From contig NZ_JAEMTA010000003.1 of the NCBI RefSeq assembly GCF_016462545.1, forward strand, positions 69,553 through 133,552: 64,000 nt of DNA. The letters run 5' to 3'. Below, in pieces: positions 1 through 7,812 of this stretch. The position numbers were made by a program, and so were the translations under genes. This stretch comes from Mycolicibacterium sp. (GTDB taxonomy: Bacteria > Actinomycetota > Actinomycetes > Mycobacteriales > Mycobacteriaceae). The notes beneath the pieces were generated by a model. The model saw only the letters and a list, made by a program, of their open reading frames with translations, had not been told where the DNA came from and made no database searches. How positions within the stretch are numbered: the first letter of the stretch is position 1; every line of letters starts with the position of its first letter.

Positions 1-2
1 AG

Positions 3-806
3 GGCTCGGTCGACGGCGTCGCCGACGTGGCGATGGCATTGCCCATGGCGGTGGTCCCCGACCTCGTCGGCTGGCCCCGCGACCGGCGCGACAACCTCTT
101 GCCCTGGGGCGGCGCCACGTTCGACGTTCTCGGCCCCTTCAACAGGCATGCCGTGCGGGCGATGCCAGGCGCCCTGCAGATGCTGCGCTTTGCCCGTCGG
201 GTCGTGCGCACACGCGACATGATCGAGGGCAGCCTCGGCCATGACGTCCTGCTCGCTGCCGACGACGGCAAAATCTCCTATGCCGACTGCTCACCCCTGA
301 TGGTCGACTACATCGCCCCGTCACTGGACACCACCATCAGTGCCATCGCGAACGCGCTGTACCTGTTCGCCAGCCATCCCGAACAGTGGCAACTGCTTCG
401 CGACGATCCGGCCCTGATCCCCAACGCGATCAACGAGGTGATCCGCTACGAATCGCCGCTGCGGGCGTTCTCCCGAAAGGCGCTTCACGACAAGGAGATC
501 GGCGGTACCAGCATCACGGCGGGGGCCAGGGTGCTCGTCGTGTACGCGTCGGCCAACCGCGACGAACGCGAATGGGACGTCCCTGACACCTTCGACATTC
601 ACCGCGACGCCACCCGCCACCTGGGCTTCGGGCAGGGAACTCATGCCTGCGCCGGACAGGGCCTCGCCCGGCTGGAGACCAGCGCCATGCTTCGGGCGCT
701 CGTCGAACGCGTCGAGCGCATCGAGTTGACCGGGCCACCGACATGGGCCGTCAACAACATCATCAGGCGTCACGAGCGATTGCCCATCCGATTGTTCAGC
801 GTCTAG
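3..806 (+). CDS. Cytochrome P450, 3' part (cut by window start)
   Basis: This is the C-terminal part of a bacterial class I cytochrome P450, a haem monooxygenase fed by a ferredoxin. The frame is open to the first base, so the N-terminus lies outside the window; a GTG at 27 is in frame but is probably internal. An I-helix segment with an SLDTT threonine pair is followed by the K-helix ExxR (EVIR, codons near 435-446) and the haem loop FGQGTHACAG (near 628-657), whose Cys is the axial iron ligand. All core motifs are intact. An SDR gene follows 115 bp downstream on the same strand and may share its transcript. The substrate cannot be read from the sequence. Confidence 0.93.
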   Translation, partial: GSVDGVADVAMALPMAVVPDLVGWPRDRRDNLLPWGGATFDVLGPFNRHAVRAMPGALQMLRFARRVVRTRDMIEGSLGHDVLLAADDGKISYADCSPLMVDYIAPSLDTTISAIANALYLFASHPEQWQLLRDDPALIPNAINEVIRYESPLRAFSRKALHDKEIGGTSITAGARVLVVYASANRDEREWDVPDTFDIHRDATRHLGFGQGTHACAGQGLARLETSAMLRALVERVERIELTGPPTWAVNNIIRRHERLPIRLFSV

Positions 807-921
807 GAGGCGAGAAGCGACCGGGGGCGGACCACATCGCAGGCCATCCCGCGCTCTTCGTGGCCGTCGCGGGCACGACCCTCGCGGCAACGCACCGATC
901 GCGGGAGGGTAGAAAGCATTC

Positions 922-1683
922 ATGACACTGATGGACATGTTCCGCCTCGACGGCAAGGTCGCCATCGTCACCGGCGCTTCGTCGGGCCTCGGGGTGGCCT
1001 TCGCCGAGGCCTGCGCGCAGGCCGGAGCCGACGTCGTCCTCGCCGCCCGACGTATCGAGAAACTCAGCGACACAGCTGATTTGGTCACGGCAGCGGGTGC
1101 CCGGGCGTTGACGGTCCAGACCGACGTCACCGATCCCGAGCAGTGCCGAGCGATGGTCGAGCGGGCGATGGAGGAGTTCGGCCGCGTCGACGTCCTCGTC
1201 AACAACGCCGGTGTCGGAACGGCCGTGCCCGCCAGCCGCGAGACTCCCGAGGAGTTTCGCGCCGTCGTCGACATCAACCTGCACGGCTCGTACTGGTCGG
1301 CCCAGGCGTGCGCGGCCGTCATGACACCCGGCAGTGCGATCGTCAACATCTCCAGCATCCTGGGCCTGACGACGGCCGGGCTTCCGCAGGCCGCCTACAG
1401 TGCGAGCAAGGCCGCCATCGTGGGACTGACCCGAGACCTGGCTCAGCAGTGGGGATCTCGCAAGGGCATCCGCGTCAACGCCATCGCACCGGGATTCTTC
1501 AAGTCCGAGATGACCGATCAGTACCAGCCCGGTTACCTCGAGTCACTCAGCGGTCGCTTCATCCTGCCGCGAATGGGTGATCCCGCCGAGCTCGCCGCCA
1601 CCTTGGTGTGGCTGGCCTCGCCCGCGGGCGGGTACGTCACCGGTCAGACCATCGCCGTCGACGGTGGTGTCACCATCACCTAG
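922..1683 (+). CDS. SDR-family NAD(P)-dependent oxidoreductase
   Basis: A 253-residue classical short-chain dehydrogenase/reductase, likely cytosolic. Visible motifs are the TGASSGLG dinucleotide loop (residues 17-24), NNAG (about 94-97) and the catalytic YSASK (Tyr159, Lys163). The C-terminal GQTIAVDGG is typical of FabG-like members. The length is normal for the family. The ATG at 922 starts just before the Rossmann strand, and an A/G-rich stretch precedes it. It follows a P450 on the same strand, so it may oxidise a hydroxylated product; this is inference from position. Its stop lies inside a hairpin shared with the convergent SRPBCC gene. Confidence 0.95.
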   Translation: MTLMDMFRLDGKVAIVTGASSGLGVAFAEACAQAGADVVLAARRIEKLSDTADLVTAAGARALTVQTDVTDPEQCRAMVERAMEEFGRVDVLVNNAGVGTAVPASRETPEEFRAVVDINLHGSYWSAQACAAVMTPGSAIVNISSILGLTTAGLPQAAYSASKAAIVGLTRDLAQQWGSRKGIRVNAIAPGFFKSEMTDQYQPGYLESLSGRFILPRMGDPAELAATLVWLASPAGGYVTGQTIAVDGGVTIT

Positions 1684-1713
1684 GGATCAGTCGGCCGACG
1701 CGAACTGATCCCT
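1682..1713. terminator. Hairpin overlapping two convergent stop codons
   Basis: AGGGATCAGT (1682-1691) pairs perfectly with ACTGATCCCT (1704-1713) around a 12-base loop. The gap between the convergent SDR and SRPBCC genes is only three bases, so the hairpin runs from the SDR stop into the last codons of the SRPBCC gene. There is no U-tract, as is usual for mycobacterial intrinsic terminators. It could end transcription from both sides. Confidence 0.6.
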
Positions 1714-2184
1714 GATGCAATCGAGGTTGGCCTGCATGTTCCGTTGCCAGTCGGCGAGCCGCCTCGCCACGATTCTGCCCTCGAGTTCCGGCCGCGCGGC
1801 GATCGCCGGGGTCAGTCCCGACGGTCCCGGTCCCATCCGAGCCCACTGCCGGATCAGCACACCGTCGCTGGTGGGCTCGATCTCGAACGCCCACGTCGCG
1901 ATCGGACCGTCCGAGCCGGTGACGTTCCACACCCAGCGGCGCCCCTCGTCGACCTCGACGATCTCGCACTCGGTCTGCCAGGCGCCGATCGCCGGGTTCT
2001 CGTTGCAGCCGCGGAACCGCGCGCCCACCGCGACTTCGTCGGCATCCCCGAGCCATTCCACGCGCTGCAGCTCCGACGAGCACCGCGCAGGCAGCTCGAT
2101 GTCGGTGACCAACCTCCACGCGGTGGGGACGTCGCACGCGACGCGCTGCGTCACCTCCACCGTGGGCTGGTCGCGGTAGCGCAT
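1687..2184 (-). CDS. SRPBCC-family (START-like) protein
   Basis: A small soluble protein of about 165 residues with the polyketide-cyclase/SRPBCC pattern. It opens with a beta strand (VEVTQRVACDVPTAW), then a helix, and has a later VVEVDEGRRWVWNV-type strand and a C-terminal helix with RRLADWQRN. The family binds hydrophobic ligands and some members are cyclases or aromatases; no specific ligand can be named. I chose the ATG at 2184 because the family's first strand starts there. An in-frame ATG at 2217 would add 11 residues with no better ribosome site. The gene is divergent from the LLM oxidoreductase and convergent with the SDR gene. Confidence 0.8.
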   Translation of the reverse strand: MRYRDQPTVEVTQRVACDVPTAWRLVTDIELPARCSSELQRVEWLGDADEVAVGARFRGCNENPAIGAWQTECEIVEVDEGRRWVWNVTGSDGPIATWAFEIEPTSDGVLIRQWARMGPGPSGLTPAIAARPELEGRIVARRLADWQRNMQANLDCIRDQFASAD

Positions 2185-2243
2185 GCACCGCAGCCTGCCA
2201 TAGTGCAGGGGCGGCATCCGCAGAATCGAACCGAGGAGTACCA

Positions 2244-3305
2244 GTGAAGGTCGGAGCCCTCATCGAGCCTCGCGCACCCGGTGCGGCGGAGTTCGCCGTC
2301 GCCGCCGAGCGCATCGGGGTGGCATCACTGTGGGTGCCCGAGGTGTGGGGGTACGACGCCCTGACCGGTCTCGCGTTCCTCGCCGCCAAGACCACCGACA
2401 TCGGGTTGGGAACCTTTGTCGTGCAATTGGGTTCCCGCAGTCCGGCCCTGTTGGCGACGTCGGCGCTCAGCCTGCAGGAGCTCTCGGGGGGACGCTTCAC
2501 GTTGGGCATCGGTACCTCCGGCCCAGGGGTGATGGAGGGTTGGCACGGCGTCCGGTTCCGGCGTCCGGTGCAGACCACGCGCGAGACGATCGAGATCATC
2601 CGGACCGTCAGCCGCGGGGAGCGCCTCGAGCACGCCGGCGAGGTCTACCCACTGCCGTTGCCGGACGGCGACGGCAGCGTGCTGCGGCCGCTGGTGCGCC
2701 CGGGCCACGTCCCGGTGTACAACGCCGCGATGGGGCCGCGGAACCTGCGCCTCACGGGAGAGCTGGCCGACGGCTGGCTCGGCAACGCCTTCATCCCCGA
2801 GGCCGCCGAGGTCTTCCTCGGACCGTTGCGCGAGGGCGCCCAACGGGCCGGCCGCACCCTGGCCGACCTCGACCTCGTCGCCCCGGTCGCGGTCGAGTTC
2901 ACCGCCACGCGGGAAGAGGGTGACGCCGCCGCCCGCAGGCACGCCGAGGGATACGCCTTCACGATCGGCGCGATGGGGGCTTCCGGCGGGCAGGAGCGGA
3001 GCGACCCGGGACGGTATTCCGGCCGGAACTTCTACAACGATGCGTTCACGCGGCTGGGATATGGCGACGGGGTACGCACGGTCACCGAGCTCTGGCAGTC
3101 CGGCAGACGCGACGAGGCCCGCCAGGCGGTGCCACTGGACCTCGGTCGCCTCACCAACCTCCTCGGCACCGACGACGCCATCGCCGACCGAGTGGCGAGC
3201 TACCGCGAGGCCGGAATCACCACTCTGCTGGCCAAACTCGACGGAGACTACGGCTTACAGCTGACGGCACTGGAGCGGCTCATCGCCATCGTCGCCGACC
3301 GATGA
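2244..3305 (+). CDS. LLM-class flavin/F420-dependent oxidoreductase
   Basis: A 353-residue luciferase-like TIM-barrel oxidoreductase of the type that uses F420 or FMN in mycobacteria. Typical features are the N-terminal KVGALIEP strand, the VPEVWGYDALTGLAFLAAKT segment, GIGTSGPGVMEGWHGV, and a C-terminal AGITTLLAKLDG strand. It starts at GTG 2244 with GAGGAG at 2233-2238. The stop overlaps the start of the EamA gene by 4 bp (ATGA), so the two are translationally coupled. The substrate is unknown, but coupling to an exporter suggests handling of a small, possibly toxic metabolite. Confidence 0.92.
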   Translation: MKVGALIEPRAPGAAEFAVAAERIGVASLWVPEVWGYDALTGLAFLAAKTTDIGLGTFVVQLGSRSPALLATSALSLQELSGGRFTLGIGTSGPGVMEGWHGVRFRRPVQTTRETIEIIRTVSRGERLEHAGEVYPLPLPDGDGSVLRPLVRPGHVPVYNAAMGPRNLRLTGELADGWLGNAFIPEAAEVFLGPLREGAQRAGRTLADLDLVAPVAVEFTATREEGDAAARRHAEGYAFTIGAMGASGGQERSDPGRYSGRNFYNDAFTRLGYGDGVRTVTELWQSGRRDEARQAVPLDLGRLTNLLGTDDAIADRVASYREAGITTLLAKLDGDYGLQLTALERLIAIVADR

Positions 3306-4213
3306 CCGCTCCTCGGCACCAGCAGGGCACGACGGCGGGCCCCGCCCTGCTGGTCGTGGGCGCCGCCACCTCGCAGGAGGTCGGGGCCGCGTTCGCCGTG
3401 GGTCTGTTCGGTGCGCTGGGGGTGGGCGGGGCGACGTTCGCCCGCTTCGCCGTCGCGGGCGCGGTGCTGTGCATCGCCGCGCGCCCACGCATCCGCCGCC
3501 TGACCGGCCGGGCCTGGGGTGCGGCAGCGACGCTGGCCGTCTCGCTCGCCGCCATGAATCTGTGCTTTTACGAAGCGATTTCACGCATCCCGCTGGGAAT
3601 CGCGGTGACCATCGAGGTCCTCGGTCCGCTGGTGCTCTCCGTCGCCCTGAGCCGACGACGCAGTGCGTGGCTGTGGGCCCTGCTCGCCTTCATCGGGATC
3701 GCGGCGCTCGGGGTGACCCCGAAGCGGACGGATCACCTCGATTGGCTCGGCGTGGCCTTCGCCGCCGCTGCGGCACTGAGCTGGGCGGCGTACATCGTCG
3801 CCACGTCACGAGCAGTTCGGGTGTTTCCGAGGCTCGACGCTCTGGCGATCGCCTCCGCGATCGGCGCCCTTCTGGTGGCGCCCTTCGCCGTCGTCACCGC
3901 CAACCACCTGACATTCAGCGGGCACGTCGCGGCGCTCGCGCTCGCCGTGGGCCTGATGAGCTCGGTGATTCCCTACTCGTTGGAGCTGTGGTCGCTGCGC
4001 AGCCTCGAACCGGGGACGTTCGCGGTGCTGACGTGTCTGTCCCCCGTCGTCGCCGTACTCGCCGGGTGGGTGGTCCTCGGTCAGTCGCTCAGGGTGCTCG
4101 ACTGCCTGGCCATCGCGCTGGTCACGGCGGCAAGTGCGGGTGCCGTGCGCTCGGCCCGCCGCCCACTCACGGACCCCCCTTCCAATGGTCGATTCGATGG
4201 TGATCCGGCGTGA
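3302..4213 (+). CDS. EamA-family (DMT) membrane exporter
   Basis: A 303-residue integral membrane protein with about ten hydrophobic helices in two EamA repeats, of the RhtA/YedA exporter type. The first repeat includes the AMNLCFYEAISRIPLGIAV segment and the second ends with LWSLRSLEPGTFAVLTCLSP, both typical of RhtA-like threonine/homoserine exporters. Residues after about 285 are hydrophilic. It is coupled to the LLM oxidoreductase by a 4-bp overlap. Its last 47 bp overlap the 3' end of the convergent response-regulator gene. The substrate is unproven. Confidence 0.92.
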   Translation: MTAPRHQQGTTAGPALLVVGAATSQEVGAAFAVGLFGALGVGGATFARFAVAGAVLCIAARPRIRRLTGRAWGAAATLAVSLAAMNLCFYEAISRIPLGIAVTIEVLGPLVLSVALSRRRSAWLWALLAFIGIAALGVTPKRTDHLDWLGVAFAAAAALSWAAYIVATSRAVRVFPRLDALAIASAIGALLVAPFAVVTANHLTFSGHVAALALAVGLMSSVIPYSLELWSLRSLEPGTFAVLTCLSPVVAVLAGWVVLGQSLRVLDCLAIALVTAASAGAVRSARRPLTDPPSNGRFDGDPA

Positions 4214-4835
4214 ACCCGTGCTTGACGCCCCAGAGGACGGCCTGGGTGCGGCTACCCGCCCCGATCTTTCGGTAGACGGTCCGGATGTAGGACTTGACGG
4301 TGTTGGGGCTCAAATAGGTCAGCGCCGCGACCTCCGCGTTGCTCTTGCCCTGCGTGATCAGCGCCAGAATCTCCGCCTCCCGGTCGCTGAGCCCCTCGCC
4401 CCGGCCCGGCCAGTCGAGCCCGACGGCGCTGCGGGCACGCTGCGGGGCATCGCTGATGACGGTCTCGCCGGCGTGTACCGCCTCCAGCGCGTCGACCAGA
4501 TCGCGGGCGGGCAGCGTCTTGGACAGGTAGCCGTGCGCTCCGTGCTGCCTGGCGCTGTCGATGAGGTCTGGGTGAAAGTTCCAGGTGTAGACCACGACTC
4601 GGCGCGCTCGCGGATTCGCCACCAGCGCGGCAATCTCCTCGTGATCGGCCTCCGGTTGCGCGAACGAGTCGTACAACACGATGTCGACGGCGTCGTCGAG
4701 AGGTTGGTTGGCGTCGAGTTCAGCGACCACCACCCGGTCGCGGTACTTGTCGAACATGTTGGCCACCCCCATCAGCACCACGTCGTAGTCATCGACGAGC
4801 GCGACGGTGATCGGACCATTCGGTGTTGACGTCAC
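4167..4835 (-). CDS. Orphan NarL/LuxR-type response regulator
   Basis: A 222-residue two-component response regulator. The receiver domain spans about 9-125, with acidic Asp15/Asp16, phospho-acceptor Asp56 in IVLYDSF, switch Thr84 and Lys106. A LuxR-type helix-turn-helix follows at about 150-210 (LSDREAEILALITQGKSNAEVA, then SPNTVKSYI). No sensor kinase is adjacent. It starts at GTG 4835, just 11 bases from a pair of C-run/G-run inverted repeats shared with the divergent GlsB/YeaQ gene, so autoregulation and control of that gene are likely (inference). The 3' end overlaps the convergent EamA gene by 47 bp. Confidence 0.93.
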   Translation of the reverse strand: MTSTPNGPITVALVDDYDVVLMGVANMFDKYRDRVVVAELDANQPLDDAVDIVLYDSFAQPEADHEEIAALVANPRARRVVVYTWNFHPDLIDSARQHGAHGYLSKTLPARDLVDALEAVHAGETVISDAPQRARSAVGLDWPGRGEGLSDREAEILALITQGKSNAEVAALTYLSPNTVKSYIRTVYRKIGAGSRTQAVLWGVKHGFTPDHHRIDHWKGGP

Positions 4836-4846
4836 CCGTCGATCAT

Positions 4847-4887
4847 TACCCCCTTAGGGGTGTATCGGTACCCCCCCAAGGGGTGTG
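4847..4887. promoter_or_regulatory. Tandem ACCCC/GGGGT inverted repeats in divergent promoter
   Basis: Two similar sites, 4847-4864 and 4869-4887, begin 22 bp apart, which is two helical turns. Each has ACCCC and GGGGT arms around a 4-5 base centre (CTTA, CCCAA) and is followed by GT. They lie between an orphan LuxR-type regulator and a GlsB/YeaQ stress protein, close to the regulator's start. This arrangement fits a dimeric regulator binding side by side on one DNA face. The binder is not proven; CsoR-type metal sensors also use C/G-run operators. Confidence 0.6.
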
Positions 4888-4966
4888 AACTGAGGTCAGC
4901 GTCGAGCAACCGCTCGACCTCCCGGTATCCAGCGTTCTACGGGCGCACATCGGAAAGGCACACATC

Positions 4967-5248
4967 ATGCTCGGACTCATCGTCAGCATCGTCATCGTCG
5001 GTCTCATTGCCGGCGCCGTCGCACGGCTGCTCATCCCCGGCCGGCAGAACATCTCCATCGTGATGACCATCGTGCTGGGCATCGTCGGCTCGTTCGTCGG
5101 CGGCTTCCTCGGCTACCTGATCTTCGGCAAGGACGCCGCGAACGGCTTCCTCCAGCCCTCGGGCATCATCGGATCCATCATCGGCGCCGTCATCGTGCTG
5201 CTGATCTGGAGCCGCGTCGGCGGGCGCAACACCACCCGCACCAGGTAG
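4967..5248 (+). CDS. GlsB/YeaQ/YmgE-family stress membrane protein
   Basis: A 93-residue protein made of three hydrophobic glycine-rich helices (about 1-24, 29-52 and 63-83), the pattern of the transglycosylase-associated/GlsB family. The motif GAVARLLIPGRQ between the first two helices is typical. It starts at ATG 4967 with GGAAAGG at 4952-4958. Family members are induced by envelope or general stress in many bacteria, but their biochemical role is unknown. It is divergent from an orphan response regulator with paired repeats between them, which suggests control by that regulator. A strong hairpin follows the stop. Confidence 0.9.
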   Translation: MLGLIVSIVIVGLIAGAVARLLIPGRQNISIVMTIVLGIVGSFVGGFLGYLIFGKDAANGFLQPSGIIGSIIGAVIVLLIWSRVGGRNTTRTR

Positions 5249-5261
5249 GCCATACCGACGG

Positions 5262-5293
5262 AGATCGACCCCGATGTCGGCCGGGGTCGATCT
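5262..5293. terminator. Rho-independent-like hairpin between convergent genes
   Basis: A 12-bp perfect stem, AGATCGACCCCG (5262-5273) with CGGGGTCGATCT (5282-5293), and an 8-base loop. It fills most of the 63-bp gap between the GlsB-like gene and the convergent desaturase gene. There is no long U-run. It probably terminates both transcripts. Confidence 0.75.
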
Positions 5294-5311
5294 TCGCCGT
5301 GTGTCGAGAAG

Positions 5312-6550
5312 CTATGCCGCCGCGACCCCTGCGGACTGGAGTTCCCGCAGTGCCGTACGCAATCCGCGACGCTTGCCCGTCGCGGGATCGATGCCGAAGG
5401 TGTCACGCATGCCGCCACGAATGCGGAACTTCAACTCGGAGTTGGTCTCCGGTGCATCATCACTGGTCCCCTTGAGGAACCTGTCCGGCAACGCCAGCTT
5501 CGCGATCGTCGCGAACGACTGCCAGTACTGCCGCAGCAGCGGACCCGTCGTGTAGGGCAGGTCGTATTTGTCGCACAGCGCCCTGACGCGCACGCTGATC
5601 TCGGCGTACCGGTTGCTCGGCAGATCCGGGAACATGTGGTGCTCGATCTGGTAGCAGAGGTTGCCGCTCATGAACGCCATCACCGGCCCCGCGTTGAAGT
5701 TCGCAGAACCGAGCATCTGGCGCAGATACCACTCGGCCTGCGTCTCGTTCTCGTACTCCTCCTGCGTGAATTTCTCTGCGCCGTCGGGAAAGTGGCCGCA
5801 GAAGATGACCATGTAGGACCAGTAGTTGCGGATCAGGTTCGCGACCGCGTTGGCGCCGAGGGTGTGCTTCCATGCCGGTCCCGTCAGCGCCGGGAACACG
5901 ATGTAGTCCTTGCCGACCTGCTTGGCGACCTTCTTGCCGATGATCCGCAGATCCTTGCGCACCTCGCCCATCGTCTTCTCACCCTTGCGCCACTTGGTGG
6001 TCTCGACGCCGTGCAGCGCCACGCCCCACTCGAAGAGGGTGCCGAGCAGGATGTTGTAGATCGGGTTGCCGATCATCCACTTCTCCCACCGCTGATCGCG
6101 GGTGAGACGCATGATGCCGTAACCGATGTCGTCGTCCAGGCCGACGATGTTCGTGTACTTGTGGTGGATGTAGTTGTGGGACTTCTTCCAATGCACTGAG
6201 GGAGACGTCGTGTCCCATTCCCACTCGGTGGAGTGGATCTCGGGGTCGTTCATCCAATCCCACTGCCCGTGGGTGATGTTGTGGCCGAGTTCCATGTTCT
6301 CGATGATCTTGGCGGTGCCGAGCATGGTGGTGCCGGCCAGCCAGGCGAGCTTGTCCCGGCTCGCGAAGAGGGAGATACGGCCCGCGGCGGCCAGGCCCCG
6401 CTGCAGCTGGATGGTCCGCCGGATGTAGCGGGCATCGCGCTCGCCTCGCGACTCCTCGATGTCGGTTCTGATCGCGTCCAGCTCGCGCCCGAGCTCTTCG
6501 ACGTCCTCGGGGGTGAGGTGCGCGTATTCCTTGATGTCACTGATGGCCAT
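5312..6550 (-). CDS. desA3: DesA3-type acyl-CoA delta-9 desaturase
   Basis: A 412-residue membrane fatty-acid desaturase like M. tuberculosis DesA3 (Rv3229c), which makes oleoyl-CoA from stearoyl-CoA. The three histidine boxes binding the di-iron centre are HNITH (about 90-94), HNYIHH (125-130) and QIEHH near residue 330. I start at ATG 6550, MAISDIKEYA, with GGAG in TAGGAG just upstream; the open frame extends much further but only as a shadow of the reductase gene. It lies 8 bp downstream of its reductase, matching the Rv3230c-Rv3229c order, so the pair is an operon and an electron-transfer couple. Confidence 0.96.
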   Translation of the reverse strand: MAISDIKEYAHLTPEDVEELGRELDAIRTDIEESRGERDARYIRRTIQLQRGLAAAGRISLFASRDKLAWLAGTTMLGTAKIIENMELGHNITHGQWDWMNDPEIHSTEWEWDTTSPSVHWKKSHNYIHHKYTNIVGLDDDIGYGIMRLTRDQRWEKWMIGNPIYNILLGTLFEWGVALHGVETTKWRKGEKTMGEVRKDLRIIGKKVAKQVGKDYIVFPALTGPAWKHTLGANAVANLIRNYWSYMVIFCGHFPDGAEKFTQEEYENETQAEWYLRQMLGSANFNAGPVMAFMSGNLCYQIEHHMFPDLPSNRYAEISVRVRALCDKYDLPYTTGPLLRQYWQSFATIAKLALPDRFLKGTSDDAPETNSELKFRIRGGMRDTFGIDPATGKRRGLRTALRELQSAGVAAA

Positions 6551-6558
6551 GTCAACTC

Positions 6559-7692
6559 CTAGACGTTGATGGTGCAGTCGCCGGATGCGGCGGACACACA
6601 GGTTTGAATTCGGTCGCCCGCGCCGTGTTCCTTGCCCGACCGGAAATCTCGGACGTGACCGGATTCCAGTGGCAGCACGCAGGTTTGGCAGATGCCCATA
6701 CGGCACCCGAACGGCATCTGGATGCCCAGCTTCTCGCCGGCTTCCAGTAGCGAGGTGGCTCCGTCCACCTCGATCTCCTTGTCGGAGAAAGCGAACGTGA
6801 CGGTGCCGCCCTCGCCGCCCTTGTCCGTCCTGGCGATGACGAACCGCTCCATGTGAAGCCGTTCGTCGGGCACGCCCGCGTCCGCCCACACCTTTTCGAG
6901 CGTGTCGAGCATGGCGGGCGGTCCGCACGCCCAGGTCGACCGTTCCTTCCAGTCCGGGACGATGCCATCGAGCCCGGCGAAGTCGAGGTGACCCTGCTCG
7001 TCGGTGAATTGCAGGTGCAGCCGGAAACCGTCCCGGTCGTGCTCCAACCGCCGCAGCTCGTCGTAGAAGATCACGTGGTCCGCAGAGGGCGCCGAGTGCA
7101 GGTGGACGATGTCGCAGTCGTGACCGCGCGCCTGAATGGATCGCAGCATGGCCATCACCGGGGTGACGCCGCTGCCCGCCGTGATGAGCAACAGCTTCGC
7201 CGGCGGCGGGTCGGGCAGTGCGAAGTCGCCCTTCGGCGACGCCAGGCGAACGATCGTTCCGCCCTTCACACCGTTCACCAGGTGGGTCGACAGGAAGCCT
7301 TCGGGCGTGGCCTTGACGGTGATCGAGATCAGCTTCTCGTCGCGCACGGGGATCGAGGTGAGCGAGTACGACCGCCAGTGCCACTTGCCGTCGATGCTCA
7401 GGCCGATGCCGACGTACTGCCCCGGTTGGTAGTCCCCGGAGAAGCCCCACCCCGGTCTGATCGTCACGGTCGCCGTGTCCTCGGTTTCCTTGCGGACCTC
7501 GATGACCTCACCGCGGAGTTCGCGCGCCGACCACAGCGGGTTGAGCAGGGTCAGATAGTCATCGGGTAGCAGCGGCGTCGTCGCCCTGGCGGCCAGCCCA
7601 CGGATCAGATTGATTCGCTTGCTCGAGCCGGTCTCTACGTTCTTGGCGGGTTTCTCGCTCCAGCGGGCGAGCTTTCTCAGCGTCGGCGCCAC
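6559..7692 (-). CDS. Desaturase reductase (Rv3230c-like), FAD/NAD(P) plus 2Fe-2S
   Basis: A 377-residue ferredoxin reductase that supplies electrons to the DesA3 desaturase encoded directly downstream. An FAD-binding barrel contains RSYSLTS, the nucleotide domain has [10 protein letters not shown], and the C-terminal plant-type 2Fe-2S domain has [11 protein letters not shown] and a last Cys in IQTC. I chose GTG 7692 ([11 protein letters not shown]) because AGGAG lies 9 bases upstream and the length then matches Rv3230c (380 residues). The open frame continues to 7800 without a better start and would run through the operator palindrome at 7732. Confidence 0.95.
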   Translation of the reverse strand: MAPTLRKLARWSEKPAKNVETGSSKRINLIRGLAARATTPLLPDDYLTLLNPLWSARELRGEVIEVRKETEDTATVTIRPGWGFSGDYQPGQYVGIGLSIDGKWHWRSYSLTSIPVRDEKLISITVKATPEGFLSTHLVNGVKGGTIVRLASPKGDFALPDPPPAKLLLITAGSGVTPVMAMLRSIQARGHDCDIVHLHSAPSADHVIFYDELRRLEHDRDGFRLHLQFTDEQGHLDFAGLDGIVPDWKERSTWACGPPAMLDTLEKVWADAGVPDERLHMERFVIARTDKGGEGGTVTFAFSDKEIEVDGATSLLEAGEKLGIQMPFGCRMGICQTCVLPLESGHVRDFRSGKEHGAGDRIQTCVSAASGDCTINV

Positions 7693-7731
7693 GGCGCTCA
7701 GCTCCTGGCCCGACGAATGACGAACGGCTTC

Positions 7732-7749
7732 GGTGTACACATGTACACC
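7732..7749. promoter_or_regulatory. 18-bp palindrome upstream of the desaturase operon
   Basis: GGTGTACA (7732-7739) and TGTACACC (7742-7749) form a perfect inverted repeat with a 2-base spacer. It lies 40-57 bp upstream of the reductase start, a usual place for an operator. Its spacing differs from the TGTACCG-N4-GTAC repeats at 25878-27094, so a different protein probably binds here. A TetR-type or similar dimeric regulator is likely, but no candidate gene is adjacent. Confidence 0.6.
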
Positions 7750-7797
7750 AACGTACCCAGGGGTGGCGCAGTTCACACCCGAGGGCGCGAAACGTAG

Positions 7798-7811
7798 CAA
7801 ACGAATGTTTG
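7798..7811. promoter_or_regulatory. CAAAC-N4-GTTTG inverted repeat
   Basis: CAAAC (7798-7802) and GTTTG (7807-7811) are separated by GAAT. The repeat sits next to the stop of the upstream hydrolase gene and about 110 bp upstream of the desaturase reductase start. It resembles a short TetR-type operator but could be part of a weak terminator for the hydrolase. It is short enough to be chance. Confidence 0.35.
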
Positions 7812-7812
7812 A

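Noticed and set aside
6551-7450. Upstream extension of the desaturase reading frame to 712 residues
   Set aside because: The extra frame is Arg/Gly-rich, lies wholly over the reductase gene on the same strand, and a good ribosome site precedes ATG 6550, giving the normal DesA3 length.
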